From Rhodobiaceae bacterium (GTDB lineage Bacteria > Pseudomonadota > Alphaproteobacteria > Rhizobiales > Tepidamorphaceae), in contig JACKJR010000001.1 of NCBI GenBank assembly GCA_020637855.1, positions 620,001-684,000 on the forward strand: a DNA stretch of 64,000 bases. Reading direction: 5' to 3'. Positions 7,977-17,878 of this stretch are shown here, in pieces. Numbering within the stretch: position 1 is the stretch's first letter; each line of letters starts with the position of its first letter. The translations under genes were made by a program, and so were the position numbers. The notes below the pieces were generated by a model. That model made no database searches and was not told where the DNA came from. It saw nothing but the letters and a program-made list of their open reading frames with translations.

Positions 7977-8711
7977 ATGCATGCATTCCGCTCCATCGGC
8001 GGGTTTGCTCTGATGGGCCGTACGGCGGCTCTGGCTGTGTTTGCGGTGCTGTTTGTGTGTGCCGATGTCCGTGCCTCGGATGAAGAGGCACATGTTCGCG
8101 GGCGCGAGCTGTTCTCCAAATGCGAACGTTGCCATGAACTGAACCCCGAACGGGGCAACCGCATCGGTCCGAACCTCTTCAATGTCATTGGCCGACCCGC
8201 TGCATCGGTCGAGGGCTTCGGCTACTCGCAGGGTATGCGTGATGTCGCCTCGGGAGGCCTGGTCTGGACGCGCGAAAATCTCGATCGCTTTCTCACCGAT
8301 CCGCGCTCCGTCGTGCGGCGGACCTCGATGAGCTTTCGCGGGCTCGATGATGATGGCGAGCGCGCAGACATCATCGCCTTCCTATCCACCGTCAAGCCGG
8401 ATGACTTTGCTGCACGGTCCGACGCCGACGGGCCGGCTGGCGCGGAAATCGGTGCCGCGGCCATGTCGATGCAGGGTGACACCGCTTATGGCGAATACCT
8501 TTCGACGGAGTGCGTGACCTGCCACCAGACAAGCGGGGCGGACGAGGGCATCCCGGCCATTGTCGGCTGGCCCGAGGAAGACTTCATCCGGGCCCTGTTC
8601 GAATACAAGAGCAACGTCCGCAACCACCCGGTCATGAAACTGATCACCAGCAATCTGGGCGACGAGGAAATTGCATCTCTCGCCGCATACTTCAGCCAAC
8701 TCGGGCAATGA
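7977..8711 (+). CDS. soxE: SoxE, diheme c-type cytochrome
   Basis: The 244-residue protein has a signal peptide and two c-type heme sites, CERCH near residue 45 and CVTCH near residue 181. The N-terminal half looks like a class I cytochrome c (GNRIGPNLFNVIGRPA). The C-terminal half resembles the cytochrome subunit of flavocytochrome c (IVGWPEEDFIRALFEYKSN). Position before soxF matches soxE of Paracoccus. It is likely the electron acceptor of the SoxF flavoprotein. Because SoxD is short here, its first domain might instead serve the SoxC branch. GGGAGGA precedes the ATG. Confidence 0.85.
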   Translation: MHAFRSIGGFALMGRTAALAVFAVLFVCADVRASDEEAHVRGRELFSKCERCHELNPERGNRIGPNLFNVIGRPAASVEGFGYSQGMRDVASGGLVWTRENLDRFLTDPRSVVRRTSMSFRGLDDDGERADIIAFLSTVKPDDFAARSDADGPAGAEIGAAAMSMQGDTAYGEYLSTECVTCHQTSGADEGIPAIVGWPEEDFIRALFEYKSNVRNHPVMKLITSNLGDEEIASLAAYFSQLGQ

Positions 8712-8736
8712 CCCGTCATCAAGGGAGGAAATGGCC

Positions 8737-10014
8737 ATGAACGGTTTGACCCGGCGCAGGTTTGCGCAACTGACTCTTGGTACGGCGGTAACAACGCTGG
8801 CGGCCCCGCACATCCTGCGCGCACAGGCCAAGCCGCGCGCTGTCGTCATCGGTGGCGGGGCGGGGGGAGCAACGGCTGCGCGATACATTGCCAAGGATTC
8901 CGAAGGCGCAATCGATGTGACGCTCATCGAGCCGAACAAGACGTTCACGACCTGCTTCTTTTCCAACCTCTATCTTGGCGGCTTCCGCACGTTCGACTCG
9001 ATCACCCATTCCTACAGCCGTCTGGAATCCGGGTATGGCATCAAGATTGTTCACCAGATGGCAACCGCGATCGACCGCGATGCGAAGGAAGTCATGCTGG
9101 CGGACGGCAGCAAGGTGCCATACGACCGCCTCGTCGTGTCGCCTGGCATCGACCTGATCTACGACAGCGTACCCGGCTATTCGCAGGAGGCAGCACAGAT
9201 CGCGCCGCATGCCTGGAAGGCCGGACCGCAGACGCTGCTTCTCAAGAACAAGCTCGATGCCGTCGAGAACGGGCAGCAGATCGTCATGGTCGCGCCGCCC
9301 AATCCCTACCGTTGTCCGCCCGGTCCCTACGAGCGGGTATCCATGATGGCGCATATCCTGAAATCCAAGGGACTGACCGACGCCAAGATCATTGTCCTTG
9401 ACCCCAAGCCCAAGTTTTCCAAACAGGCCCTCTTCCAGGAGGGCTGGATGAAGTACTACCCCGGCATGGTCGAGTGGTTCGGGCCGGATGTGCATGGCGG
9501 CATCAAGGGCGTAGACGTTGCCGAAGGCAAGGTTGAGACTGATCTCGACATTTTCGAAGGCGCGCTGCTCAACATCATTCCGGCACAGAAGGCCGGCGCG
9601 ATCGTGACCGATTCCGGGCTTGCAGGCGATGAGAAGTTCTGCGCCATCGATCCCTACACGATGCGTTCCAGGGCCGATGACAATATCTATGTCATTGGCG
9701 ATGCCTCGATCGCCGGCGACATGCCGAAATCCGGTTTCTCGGCCAACAGTCAGGCCAAGGTGGCGGCGATGTCGGTGCGCGGCGATCTGATGGGATCGAA
9801 GGTATTCCCGGCGCGCTATTCCAACACCTGCTGGAGCCTGATCGAGACCGATGATGGCGTGAAGGTGGGCGCGCAATACCAGCCCACGGACGAGAAGATC
9901 GCCTCGACGTCGACCTTCATCAGCCAGACCGGTGAAAGCGAGGCGGTCCGCAAGACGACATATGAGGAATCCGTCGGCTGGTACGCCGGTATCACCGCCG
10001 ACATTTTCGGCTGA
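8737..10014 (+). CDS. soxF: SoxF, FAD sulfide dehydrogenase (flavocytochrome c flavoprotein type)
   Basis: The 425-residue protein starts with a Tat signal (LTRRRFAQLTLGT), then a Rossmann FAD motif VVIGGGAGGATAARYI, and ends in a C-terminal flavocytochrome-c sulfide dehydrogenase flavin-binding domain. CPPGPYER and CFFSNLYLGG are typical FCSD segments with redox cysteines. SoxF has sulfide dehydrogenase activity and helps activate the Sox system. I chose the ATG at 8737 because AAGGGAGGA at 8721-8729 is 7 nt away; the ATG at 8731 would be too close. Confidence 0.92.
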   Translation: MNGLTRRRFAQLTLGTAVTTLAAPHILRAQAKPRAVVIGGGAGGATAARYIAKDSEGAIDVTLIEPNKTFTTCFFSNLYLGGFRTFDSITHSYSRLESGYGIKIVHQMATAIDRDAKEVMLADGSKVPYDRLVVSPGIDLIYDSVPGYSQEAAQIAPHAWKAGPQTLLLKNKLDAVENGQQIVMVAPPNPYRCPPGPYERVSMMAHILKSKGLTDAKIIVLDPKPKFSKQALFQEGWMKYYPGMVEWFGPDVHGGIKGVDVAEGKVETDLDIFEGALLNIIPAQKAGAIVTDSGLAGDEKFCAIDPYTMRSRADDNIYVIGDASIAGDMPKSGFSANSQAKVAAMSVRGDLMGSKVFPARYSNTCWSLIETDDGVKVGAQYQPTDEKIASTSTFISQTGESEAVRKTTYEESVGWYAGITADIFG

Positions 10015-10041
10015 TAACAGGGTTTTCTGCCAGAGACATTG

Positions 10042-10074
10042 CCCGTCGCGCCTTGCCGGTGCGGCGGGTCTTTT
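10042..10074 (+). terminator. rho-independent terminator after the sox operon
   Basis: Arms 10042-10052 and 10058-10068 pair over 11 bp (two G-U) with a TTGCC loop, followed by TCTTTT at 10069-10074. It lies 28 nt after the soxF stop and between convergent genes. Confidence 0.85.
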
Positions 10075-10084
10075 GTCGTCCCGA

Positions 10085-11613
<1,529 letters not shown>

Positions 11614-11617
<4 letters not shown>

Positions 11618-11958
11618 GGCGCCTGCGTACGGATATAGGCGATCAGGTCGTTGATCTGCTTTTCGTCAGGATTGAAGCCTTCCATGGGCCCGTGCGGTTC
11701 GCGCAGAAAGGCACGCAGGCGTTCATCGCTGTAGCCGTCATCCGTTGCCATCGTGGTGAAGGGAGGCGCATCGGCGGATGCCGGAGCGGTCTGGTCATTC
11801 GAAATCAGATGACAGTTGATGCACCAGGTATTGGCCAGGGCTTCGCCGCGCTTGGGGTCGATGCGCCCTTGAGCGCGAACGCCCAGCACCCAGGCTGTGG
11901 CAATGACAATCGCGACGATAGCCGCGACCCGTCCTATGGCGCTATATCCGGTATTCAT
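11614..11958 (-). CDS. small monoheme c-type cytochrome
   Basis: The 114-residue protein has an N-terminal hydrophobic segment (residues 8-25, signal or anchor) and one heme site CINCH, with a likely distal Met in the EPHGPMEGFNPDEKQINDLIAYIRTQ region, typical of cytochrome c domains. The ATG at 11958 has a GGAGA-type ribosome-binding site; a longer start at 12039 would add a non-signal leader. Translational coupling to the fused membrane/synthase-like gene suggests a joint role. A link to Sox electron flow is possible but only by proximity. Confidence 0.75.
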
Positions 11959-12054
11959 TTGCCACTGTCTCCGCAATCCGATCTGCAACGAGTCGCAAGT
12001 CTGACCTTCGGTGACTCTATTGCCATTGCGTACAATCAAACAGGGAAATTTCGG

Positions 12055-12738
12055 CTACACTGAGATGCTTCCCGCAAGCGCCGCAGCATCGCGGATCGCC
12101 TTGATATTGGCGGCATATTTCTCCGGCCCGCCCTTGAACACGGCGGAGCCCGCGACGAGCACGTCTGCGCCGGCTTCTGCAAGCGCCTGCGCGTTATCGG
12201 GCGTTACACCGCCGTCGACTTCAAGGCGGATATCACGCCGCCCGATCATCTGGCGCGCGGTTTTCACCTTCTCCAGCGCTTCGGGGATGAACGACTGGCC
12301 GCCGAAGCCCGGATTGACGCTCATGATCAGGATGAGATCGATCCGGTCGAGTACGTGTTTGATGCTTTCGACAGGCGTCGCCGGGTTCATGGTCACGCCG
12401 GCTTTCTTGCCAAGCGCCCGTATCGTCTGCAGCGAGCGATCGAGATGCGGGCCCGCCTCGACATGAACGGTGATGTAGTCCGCGCCGGCTTCAGCGAAGG
12501 CTTCAAGATAAGGATCTGCCGGTGCGATCATCAGGTGCACGTCGAGCGGCAGTTTGGTGACCGGGCGGATCGCCTTCACCACCTGAGGGCCTATGGTGAT
12601 GTTGGGCACGAAATGCCCGTCCATCACGTCCACATGCACCCAGTCGCAGCCCGACGCCTCGATGGCGCGGATTTCCTCACCGAGTTTTGCAAAGTCGGCG
12701 GACAGGATCGACGGGGCTATCAGCGTCTTGCCGGACAT
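12055..12738 (-). CDS. rpe: ribulose-phosphate 3-epimerase
   Basis: The 227-residue TIM-barrel protein shows the family signature: IAPSILSADFAKLGEE at the start, VHVDVMDGHFVPNITIGP with metal and catalytic Asp, LDVHLMI, MSVNPGFGGQSF, and EVDGGVTPDNA with VAGSAVFKG. It interconverts ribulose 5-phosphate and xylulose 5-phosphate in the cytoplasm, for the pentose phosphate and possibly the Calvin cycle. I chose the ATG at 12738 because it starts just before the conserved region. No carbon-fixation genes lie beside it. Confidence 0.95.
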   Translation of the reverse strand: MSGKTLIAPSILSADFAKLGEEIRAIEASGCDWVHVDVMDGHFVPNITIGPQVVKAIRPVTKLPLDVHLMIAPADPYLEAFAEAGADYITVHVEAGPHLDRSLQTIRALGKKAGVTMNPATPVESIKHVLDRIDLILIMSVNPGFGGQSFIPEALEKVKTARQMIGRRDIRLEVDGGVTPDNAQALAEAGADVLVAGSAVFKGGPEKYAANIKAIRDAAALAGSISV

Positions 12739-12793
12739 GGAATCGGGGCTCCGAAAATGTTGGAGAGACCAAAGCCCCAAGGCCGGTGCAAAA

Positions 12794-13540
12794 TCAAGTC
12801 CGTGCTGTGGGCAACCCGATCCGGCCGATCCCCGGCAGTTTCAGAGCCGGACGCAGGATGTCGAACCCGGCAACAAGCCCAAGCAGATTAAGCTCGATGC
12901 CGCAGCGCAGGCCCAGCGTCAGCGATACAAGCCCGCCCATGGATAGCCGGAAGCCGCCGGCGGTACGCGCCAGGATGCTGCCATCGACAGGGAAGTCCTT
13001 GCCAACCGCCGTCGGCGGCAGCACGGCGCCGATCTCCGGCACTTCGTTCAGCACATGGGCGACGAACGTGTTGGAGTTGGGTCCCGGCCAGGCACGGTAG
13101 GTGCCGCGCCGGTCGTAGGGGTAGGACTTGATCGCTTCCAGCACACCGGGGATGAGCGACTGCGCCTTCTTGCCGCGCACGAGGGTCAGCAGTTCCGGTT
13201 CGTTGGAGTACCAGCGTCCATCAGGCGCATGGGCGTTGTGGCGCACCGGATTGCCCCAGCCGACCACCTCGTAGCGGTCATAAGCATGTGCGCCCTGTCG
13301 CTTGATAAGCAACCAGGAATGAACCGCGACAATGCCCTTGTAGCGGCCCGCGCGCGCCGAATAAACGCGGATTTCCGCCTCATCTCCCGGCTTTCCGGCA
13401 AGTTGGCCGCTGCTGCTCCAGTCCGCCTGCCGCCAGCTCATCGGCTTGGCTTCGGCAAACCAGATGCCCGCTGCGACGAGAACCGGCAGCAGATAGAGCA
13501 GGGCGAACCAATAGCTGAAATGTTTGAAAACCCGCCGCAT
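12794..13540 (-). CDS. DUF3750-type membrane-anchored protein
   Basis: The 248-residue protein has an N-terminal membrane helix (residues 9-27) and a conserved domain with the segments VAVHSWLLIKRQG, YEVVGWGNPVR, AWPGPNSNTFVAHVLNEVPE. I recognise this as the DUF3750 family, common in alphaproteobacteria. The His and Asn in PGPNSNTFVAH recall NlpC-like or permuted papain folds, but no function is established here. The ATG at 13540 is 4 nt from the stop of the upstream DUF3291 gene, so both are one transcript. Confidence 0.75.
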   Translation of the reverse strand: MRRVFKHFSYWFALLYLLPVLVAAGIWFAEAKPMSWRQADWSSSGQLAGKPGDEAEIRVYSARAGRYKGIVAVHSWLLIKRQGAHAYDRYEVVGWGNPVRHNAHAPDGRWYSNEPELLTLVRGKKAQSLIPGVLEAIKSYPYDRRGTYRAWPGPNSNTFVAHVLNEVPEIGAVLPPTAVGKDFPVDGSILARTAGGFRLSMGGLVSLTLGLRCGIELNLLGLVAGFDILRPALKLPGIGRIGLPTART

Positions 13541-13544
13541 CGTC

Positions 13545-14006
13545 TCACGCGCACCGTTTCTCGCGCCACAGGTTGGCATCGCGCAGGCTTTCCCAGCCGA
13601 ACGCCTTCCCGCTCGGGCCGCCGGCCTGCAGCGTGCCAAGCCGCATCAGCGCTTCCGACACGGTGGGCTGATGTCCGTCCTCGACCCACCACATGACCAG
13701 ATGAGGTTTGCCGTAGGGGTCGAACCAGTCGCCACGTTTGCGGTAAAATCTTTCATGTACGGTCTTCCAGACGAATTCTTCCAGTGACTTTGCGTCTTCC
13801 CAGACCGACATGTTGACGATGATGCGCGGATTGTTGCTGACCTGCGTTTCGGTCGCGTTGCCGCTTTCGTCCGTGAATCGCCAGACAAAGCCCGGCATGC
13901 GTTCCGCGATCGCGTTGACTGCGTCGAGCGCTTTCATGAACGGCGCAACGCGCGGATCGTCGGGATCATATTTGAGGCGGGCGATATTGAATTGGGCAAG
14001 CTGCAT
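13545..14006 (-). CDS. DUF3291 protein, heme-degrading-monooxygenase-like fold
   Basis: The 153-residue soluble protein starts MQLAQFNIARLKYDPDDPR and contains NMSVWEDAKSLEEFVWKTVH and WWVEDGHQPTVSEAL. These are typical of DUF3291, a dimeric alpha/beta-barrel-like family related to antibiotic-biosynthesis monooxygenases. No catalytic role is known. It heads a minus-strand group with the DUF3750 gene and faces the divergent coiled-coil operon at 14203. Confidence 0.8.
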   Translation of the reverse strand: MQLAQFNIARLKYDPDDPRVAPFMKALDAVNAIAERMPGFVWRFTDESGNATETQVSNNPRIIVNMSVWEDAKSLEEFVWKTVHERFYRKRGDWFDPYGKPHLVMWWVEDGHQPTVSEALMRLGTLQAGGPSGKAFGWESLRDANLWREKRCA

Positions 14007-14062
14007 CGCATTGATCCCCGGCTGGTCGTGGTAACGTCATGAGGAAAGTACAAAAAGCGCAT

Positions 14063-14084
14063 GTCGCAAGGCTACCCTTGCGGC
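14063..14084. promoter_or_regulatory. stem-loop in the divergent gap 14007-14202
   Basis: GTCGCAAGG (14063-14071) and CCTTGCGGC (14076-14084) pair over 9 bp with one G-U, loop CTAC. On the minus strand it is followed after five bases by TTTTT, just upstream of the DUF3291 start at 14006. It could be a leader attenuator or an operator; neither can be chosen from sequence alone. Confidence 0.4.
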
Positions 14085-14202
14085 GAATTCCGGCTAAAGT
14101 GCGCCCAACAGCAATTGGCCCATGGCACTAAGGCGGGGCAATGCATACATGGAACTTGGCCCAAGCGGCATCGATTCAGGGGAACGGGAGGTTTCTGAAA
14201 AC

Positions 14203-15393
14203 ATGACAGCGAAATCCAAGGCGATTCTCGACACGCCGATGCAATATCTCGACCGCGCCATGACCATGCTGCGCGATGTCGGCATCATTCCCGAACCCGA
14301 CAGCGCCGAACAGCCGATCGTGCCGCTGCTCAACGAAATTTCCGAACTCGATGCCGACAAGGTTGTCGCCATTGCCCGCACGCTGACGCAGGCCTCGTTC
14401 TTCAACGAGGTGGTGCGCGAGCAGGTGGCGGCGATGAATATCGGCGAGCGCTACGAGAAGATCACAGCCGGTTTCGATTCCATCCGCGACGACGCCAAGT
14501 CGATGGTCGACCAGCTTGCCGACGGTCATATCTCGACCTGGGAGCGCTTCGGCAACATCTGGATGAAGGCGACGCGCGGCGACATCGCCGACCGCTTCGA
14601 CGACATCAAGTCGACCTATCTGGAAGTCGCCGCAGACACCAAGGACCAGATCCGCCGCGAACAGGTCATCCTTGACGCTTACCGCGATTTCCGCGGCGCG
14701 CTGAAGCATGCCGAGGTGCTGGCGCTCGAAGTGCTCGAAAAGGCGGAAGGCGAGTTGCAGAAGCGCAAGGACGCGCTGACCACCGCTGCGTCCGCCGTCG
14801 CCAATGCCGCTTCCGAGATGGAGCCCGCGGCCCGCGCCCGCCTCGAACTCGCCCGCGACGAACGCATGCGCGAGATGCAGGACGAGGAGAAGCGCTACCA
14901 GATTGCCAAGGATCTCTCCGACAACCTGACGATCGGCTACAACACCTCCGAGGTCATCATGGCCCGGCTGGTGCAGACCACGTCCGCCAAGGACCGCGTC
15001 TATGCGCAGGCCGTCAGCTTCTTCTCCACCAACGAGACCGTGCTGACCGCGCTCAAGGCATCCTTTACCGGAATGTTCGGCCTGCACGAGGCGACCAAGA
15101 CGCTGGACGCCATGAAGGAAGGCATCTCCAAGTCGCTTGAGACCTTGTCCGAAGTCGGTGACCAGGTTCAGGAAGCCGCGATCCGTTCCGGCTACGGGCC
15201 GACCATTCAGGCATCCTCGGTCAAGATGCTGGTCGATTCCGTCGTCGGTTTCCAGGAACGCTCGCGCGAGATCATCAACGAGATGCGCCTTCTCGCGACC
15301 AAGAATTCCGAGGAAATCCGCGATGCGGTCGAAGACGGCAAGCGCCGTCTCGCCAAACTCGCAGCGGACGGAAACGCCCTGCTGCTCGAATAG
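14203..15393 (+). CDS. uncharacterised alpha-helical coiled-coil protein, first of a three-gene operon
   Basis: The 396-residue protein has no signal peptide or membrane helix and is almost entirely helical, rich in Glu, Asp, Lys and Ala. Segments such as EVLALEVLEKAEGELQKRKDAL and RLELARDERMREMQDEEKRY read as coiled coil. In layout it recalls TelA-like or cell-envelope stress proteins, but I cannot assign a family. GGGAGG at 14186-14191 precedes the ATG at 14203; in-frame ATGs at 14122 and 14149 lack one. The next gene starts 10 nt after its stop. Confidence 0.7.
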   Translation: MTAKSKAILDTPMQYLDRAMTMLRDVGIIPEPDSAEQPIVPLLNEISELDADKVVAIARTLTQASFFNEVVREQVAAMNIGERYEKITAGFDSIRDDAKSMVDQLADGHISTWERFGNIWMKATRGDIADRFDDIKSTYLEVAADTKDQIRREQVILDAYRDFRGALKHAEVLALEVLEKAEGELQKRKDALTTAASAVANAASEMEPAARARLELARDERMREMQDEEKRYQIAKDLSDNLTIGYNTSEVIMARLVQTTSAKDRVYAQAVSFFSTNETVLTALKASFTGMFGLHEATKTLDAMKEGISKSLETLSEVGDQVQEAAIRSGYGPTIQASSVKMLVDSVVGFQERSREIINEMRLLATKNSEEIRDAVEDGKRRLAKLAADGNALLLE

Positions 15394-15403
15394 CGTTTAG
15401 CTC

Positions 15404-16339
15404 ATGGCCGAAACTGCAACCGCGAGCGCTCCGCTCGACGACATCATGCTGGCGATGGACGTGGTGGACACACTGCGCCATCGCGAGCATCTCGTCGCGC
15501 GCGAACTCAGCGAGGAAACGCGTGAGGCAGAGCTCATAGAGCGGCTTCGCGAGATTTATCGCGGGCAGGGGATCGAGGTCAGCGACGAAATCCTTCTCGA
15601 AGGTGTCAAGGCGCTCAAGGAGAACCGCTTCGTCTACACCCCGCCCGCGCCGGGGCTGAACGTTACGCTGGCGAAGCTCTACGTGCGCCGCGGCAGGATC
15701 GGCAAGATTGTCGCCGCCGCTGTCGTCGCGCTTGCGCTGGCCTGGGGCGGCTGGCTGATCGGCTACAAGTGGCCGCAGCAGCGCGCCGCCGAAGAACTGC
15801 GCATCGAACTCACCGAAACACTGCCGCAACGGATCGTCGAGCTTGGCGAGGAGATTGCGAAGCTCGCCGAAACCAGCGCCGCGCGTGAAAAGGCTGCCGC
15901 CTTGATGGCCGAAGGCGAGCGTGCGCTGGGCGAGGAAAACATCGGCCAGGCCCGCCTTTCGGTAACCGAACTGACCATGCTGCGCGATGAGCTGGCGCGT
16001 GAATACAAGATCACCATCGTGTCCCGGCCAGGCGAACTCTCCGGCGTCTGGCGCATTCCCGATGCCAATCCGGACGCGCAGAATTTCTATCTGATCGTCG
16101 AGGCGCTCGATGATGATGGAAACCCGGTCACCGTCACCATACGCAACGAGGAGAACGGCACGCTCCAGAGGGTGACGAAGTGGGGGGTGCGCGTGTCGGA
16201 GAACGTGTTTGCGCAGGTGCGTGCCGATAAACAGGATGATGGCATCATCCAGAACAACCGCGTTGCCACCAAGCCGCGCGGGCGTCTTGAACCCGTATAC
16301 GCCATCCCCGTAATGGGTGGCACGATCACCGAGTGGTAA
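15404..16339 (+). CDS. uncharacterised single-span membrane protein (DUF6384-like)
   Basis: The 311-residue protein has a cytoplasmic N-terminal part (residues 1-100) with an EAELIERLREIYRGQGIEV segment, one membrane helix near residues 103-123 (VAAAVVALALAWGGWLIGY), a helical stretch, and a C-terminal beta-rich domain (VSRPGELSGVWRIPDANPDA, FYLIVEALDDDGNPV). I recall this type as DUF6384 in related bacteria but cannot confirm it. It sits 10 nt after the coiled-coil gene and 7 nt before the next, so the three products probably form one assembly. Confidence 0.65.
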   Translation: MAETATASAPLDDIMLAMDVVDTLRHREHLVARELSEETREAELIERLREIYRGQGIEVSDEILLEGVKALKENRFVYTPPAPGLNVTLAKLYVRRGRIGKIVAAAVVALALAWGGWLIGYKWPQQRAAEELRIELTETLPQRIVELGEEIAKLAETSAAREKAAALMAEGERALGEENIGQARLSVTELTMLRDELAREYKITIVSRPGELSGVWRIPDANPDAQNFYLIVEALDDDGNPVTVTIRNEENGTLQRVTKWGVRVSENVFAQVRADKQDDGIIQNNRVATKPRGRLEPVYAIPVMGGTITEW

Positions 16340-16346
16340 TAAGGCG

Positions 16347-17819
16347 ATGCTTTCGGGACGCGACGCACTGAATTCAATCGACCGGGCGATTGCGGACATC
16401 CGCGAGGATCAGGAGAAGATGTCCGCGCGCATCCGCAAGGCGACGGATTCCGTTGCCCGGCTGAGGACTGCCGAGGCAGGTGAATTCGGCAAGCTCGCGC
16501 AGGTGCGGCTCGACGTGATCCGCCGTGGCGAGGTGGGGGATCGCCTGAGCGCAACCGAACGCCGCGCCGCAGACCTCATCAAGGGTCACAATGCAGATCT
16601 CGACCGTATCGAAAACGAGATCGCCAAGGGCGAGGCCGAGCGGCAGAAACTCACTGCCGATCGCGAAAAGGCTGCCGATGCCGCCGATGCGGCACAGACG
16701 ACCTATGACGCGGAACTGGCGAAATTCCAGGCTGCCTTCCGCAAGACGGAAACCTACAAGACCGCCTTTGCGGTTGCCGAGGAAGCTGAACGCGTCGTGG
16801 CTGAAGCAGAGCGCAAGGCGCAACTGGCAAATGACGACCGCGCCGAGAAAGGTCAGCCTTACGAGGCCGATCCGTTGTTCATGTATCTGTGGGAGCGCAA
16901 GTTCGGCACCAAGGATTACATCGGGCGCGGGCTTACGCGGCTGCTCGATCGCTGGGTTGCGGGAATCGTCAGATACATCGATGCCGCCGCCAACTACCGC
17001 ATGCTTCTGGAAATCCCCAAACGCCTTAATGAACATGTGGCGGGCCAGCGCGCGAAGCTGGAAGCGGCGCGTGAGGCGCTGAAGCATGTGGAAGACGAAG
17101 CACGCGGCAATGATGGTCTGGCAAAGTTCGAGAAGGCGCTTGTCGATGCCAACGCGAAAGTGGCGGCGCTTGATGGACGTATTGCCGAGGAAAGCGCGCG
17201 CCGCAACGCGCTCGAGGCGGAGCGAGGCCAGCTCGTGCGCGGCGACGACGGCGCCTATCGCGAGGCTGTTGAGCTGCTCGGATTCGAACTGTCGCGGCAG
17301 GATTTACGCGCGCTGCTGCGCGAAGCGATGCTGACGGCGACGAAGGAGGACGAGCAGATCGTCGAACGCATTGACAATATCCGCGACGACATCGGGGACA
17401 TTGAAGAGGATGTGGAGCGCGACCGCGAGGGACTGAAGAACCTCGATAGCCGGCGCGCCGAACTGGAAGCCGTTCGCCAGCGCTATGTCGGCAGCAGTTT
17501 CGATGACGTGTCGTCCTATTTCGACAACGATAATCTGCTCAAGGACCTGCTGATCGGCGTGTTGCATGGCGTGCTGACCAGCGGCGGCATGTGGCGCGAG
17601 ATCGAACGCGCCCACAAGCGCAGCACCCGGGCCAATCCGGATTTCGGCTGGCGTAATTTTCCCTCGCCGCGCTCCGGCCCGATCTTTACCCCCGGCAGGC
17701 GCTCCGGCGGAGGCAGCATATTCGGCGGCGGCAGCCGTGGCGGAGGTGGCATTTTCGGTGGTGGAAGCCGCCGTGGAGGCACCGGTGGCGGTGGTTTTCG
17801 CACTGGCGGCGGTTTCTGA
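16347..17819 (+). CDS. uncharacterised long coiled-coil protein with glycine-rich tail
   Basis: The 490-residue protein is coiled coil at residues about 10-165 and 230-400, and ends in a low-complexity tail (about residues 440-490) made of GGGSIFGGGSRGG-type units and a final GGGF. There is no signal peptide. Such Gly/Phe/Arg tails often mediate self-assembly or mark envelope-associated scaffolds. I do not recognise the family. AAGGCG lies next to the ATG at 16347, and this start avoids the long overlap made by the GTG at 16317. Confidence 0.65.
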   Translation: MLSGRDALNSIDRAIADIREDQEKMSARIRKATDSVARLRTAEAGEFGKLAQVRLDVIRRGEVGDRLSATERRAADLIKGHNADLDRIENEIAKGEAERQKLTADREKAADAADAAQTTYDAELAKFQAAFRKTETYKTAFAVAEEAERVVAEAERKAQLANDDRAEKGQPYEADPLFMYLWERKFGTKDYIGRGLTRLLDRWVAGIVRYIDAAANYRMLLEIPKRLNEHVAGQRAKLEAAREALKHVEDEARGNDGLAKFEKALVDANAKVAALDGRIAEESARRNALEAERGQLVRGDDGAYREAVELLGFELSRQDLRALLREAMLTATKEDEQIVERIDNIRDDIGDIEEDVERDREGLKNLDSRRAELEAVRQRYVGSSFDDVSSYFDNDNLLKDLLIGVLHGVLTSGGMWREIERAHKRSTRANPDFGWRNFPSPRSGPIFTPGRRSGGGSIFGGGSRGGGGIFGGGSRRGGTGGGGFRTGGGF

Positions 17820-17878
17820 ACCTGGAATTTCGCCGTTGCCCTTTTCCCGTCCCCATTGAGCGGCTACACATTTCGTCC

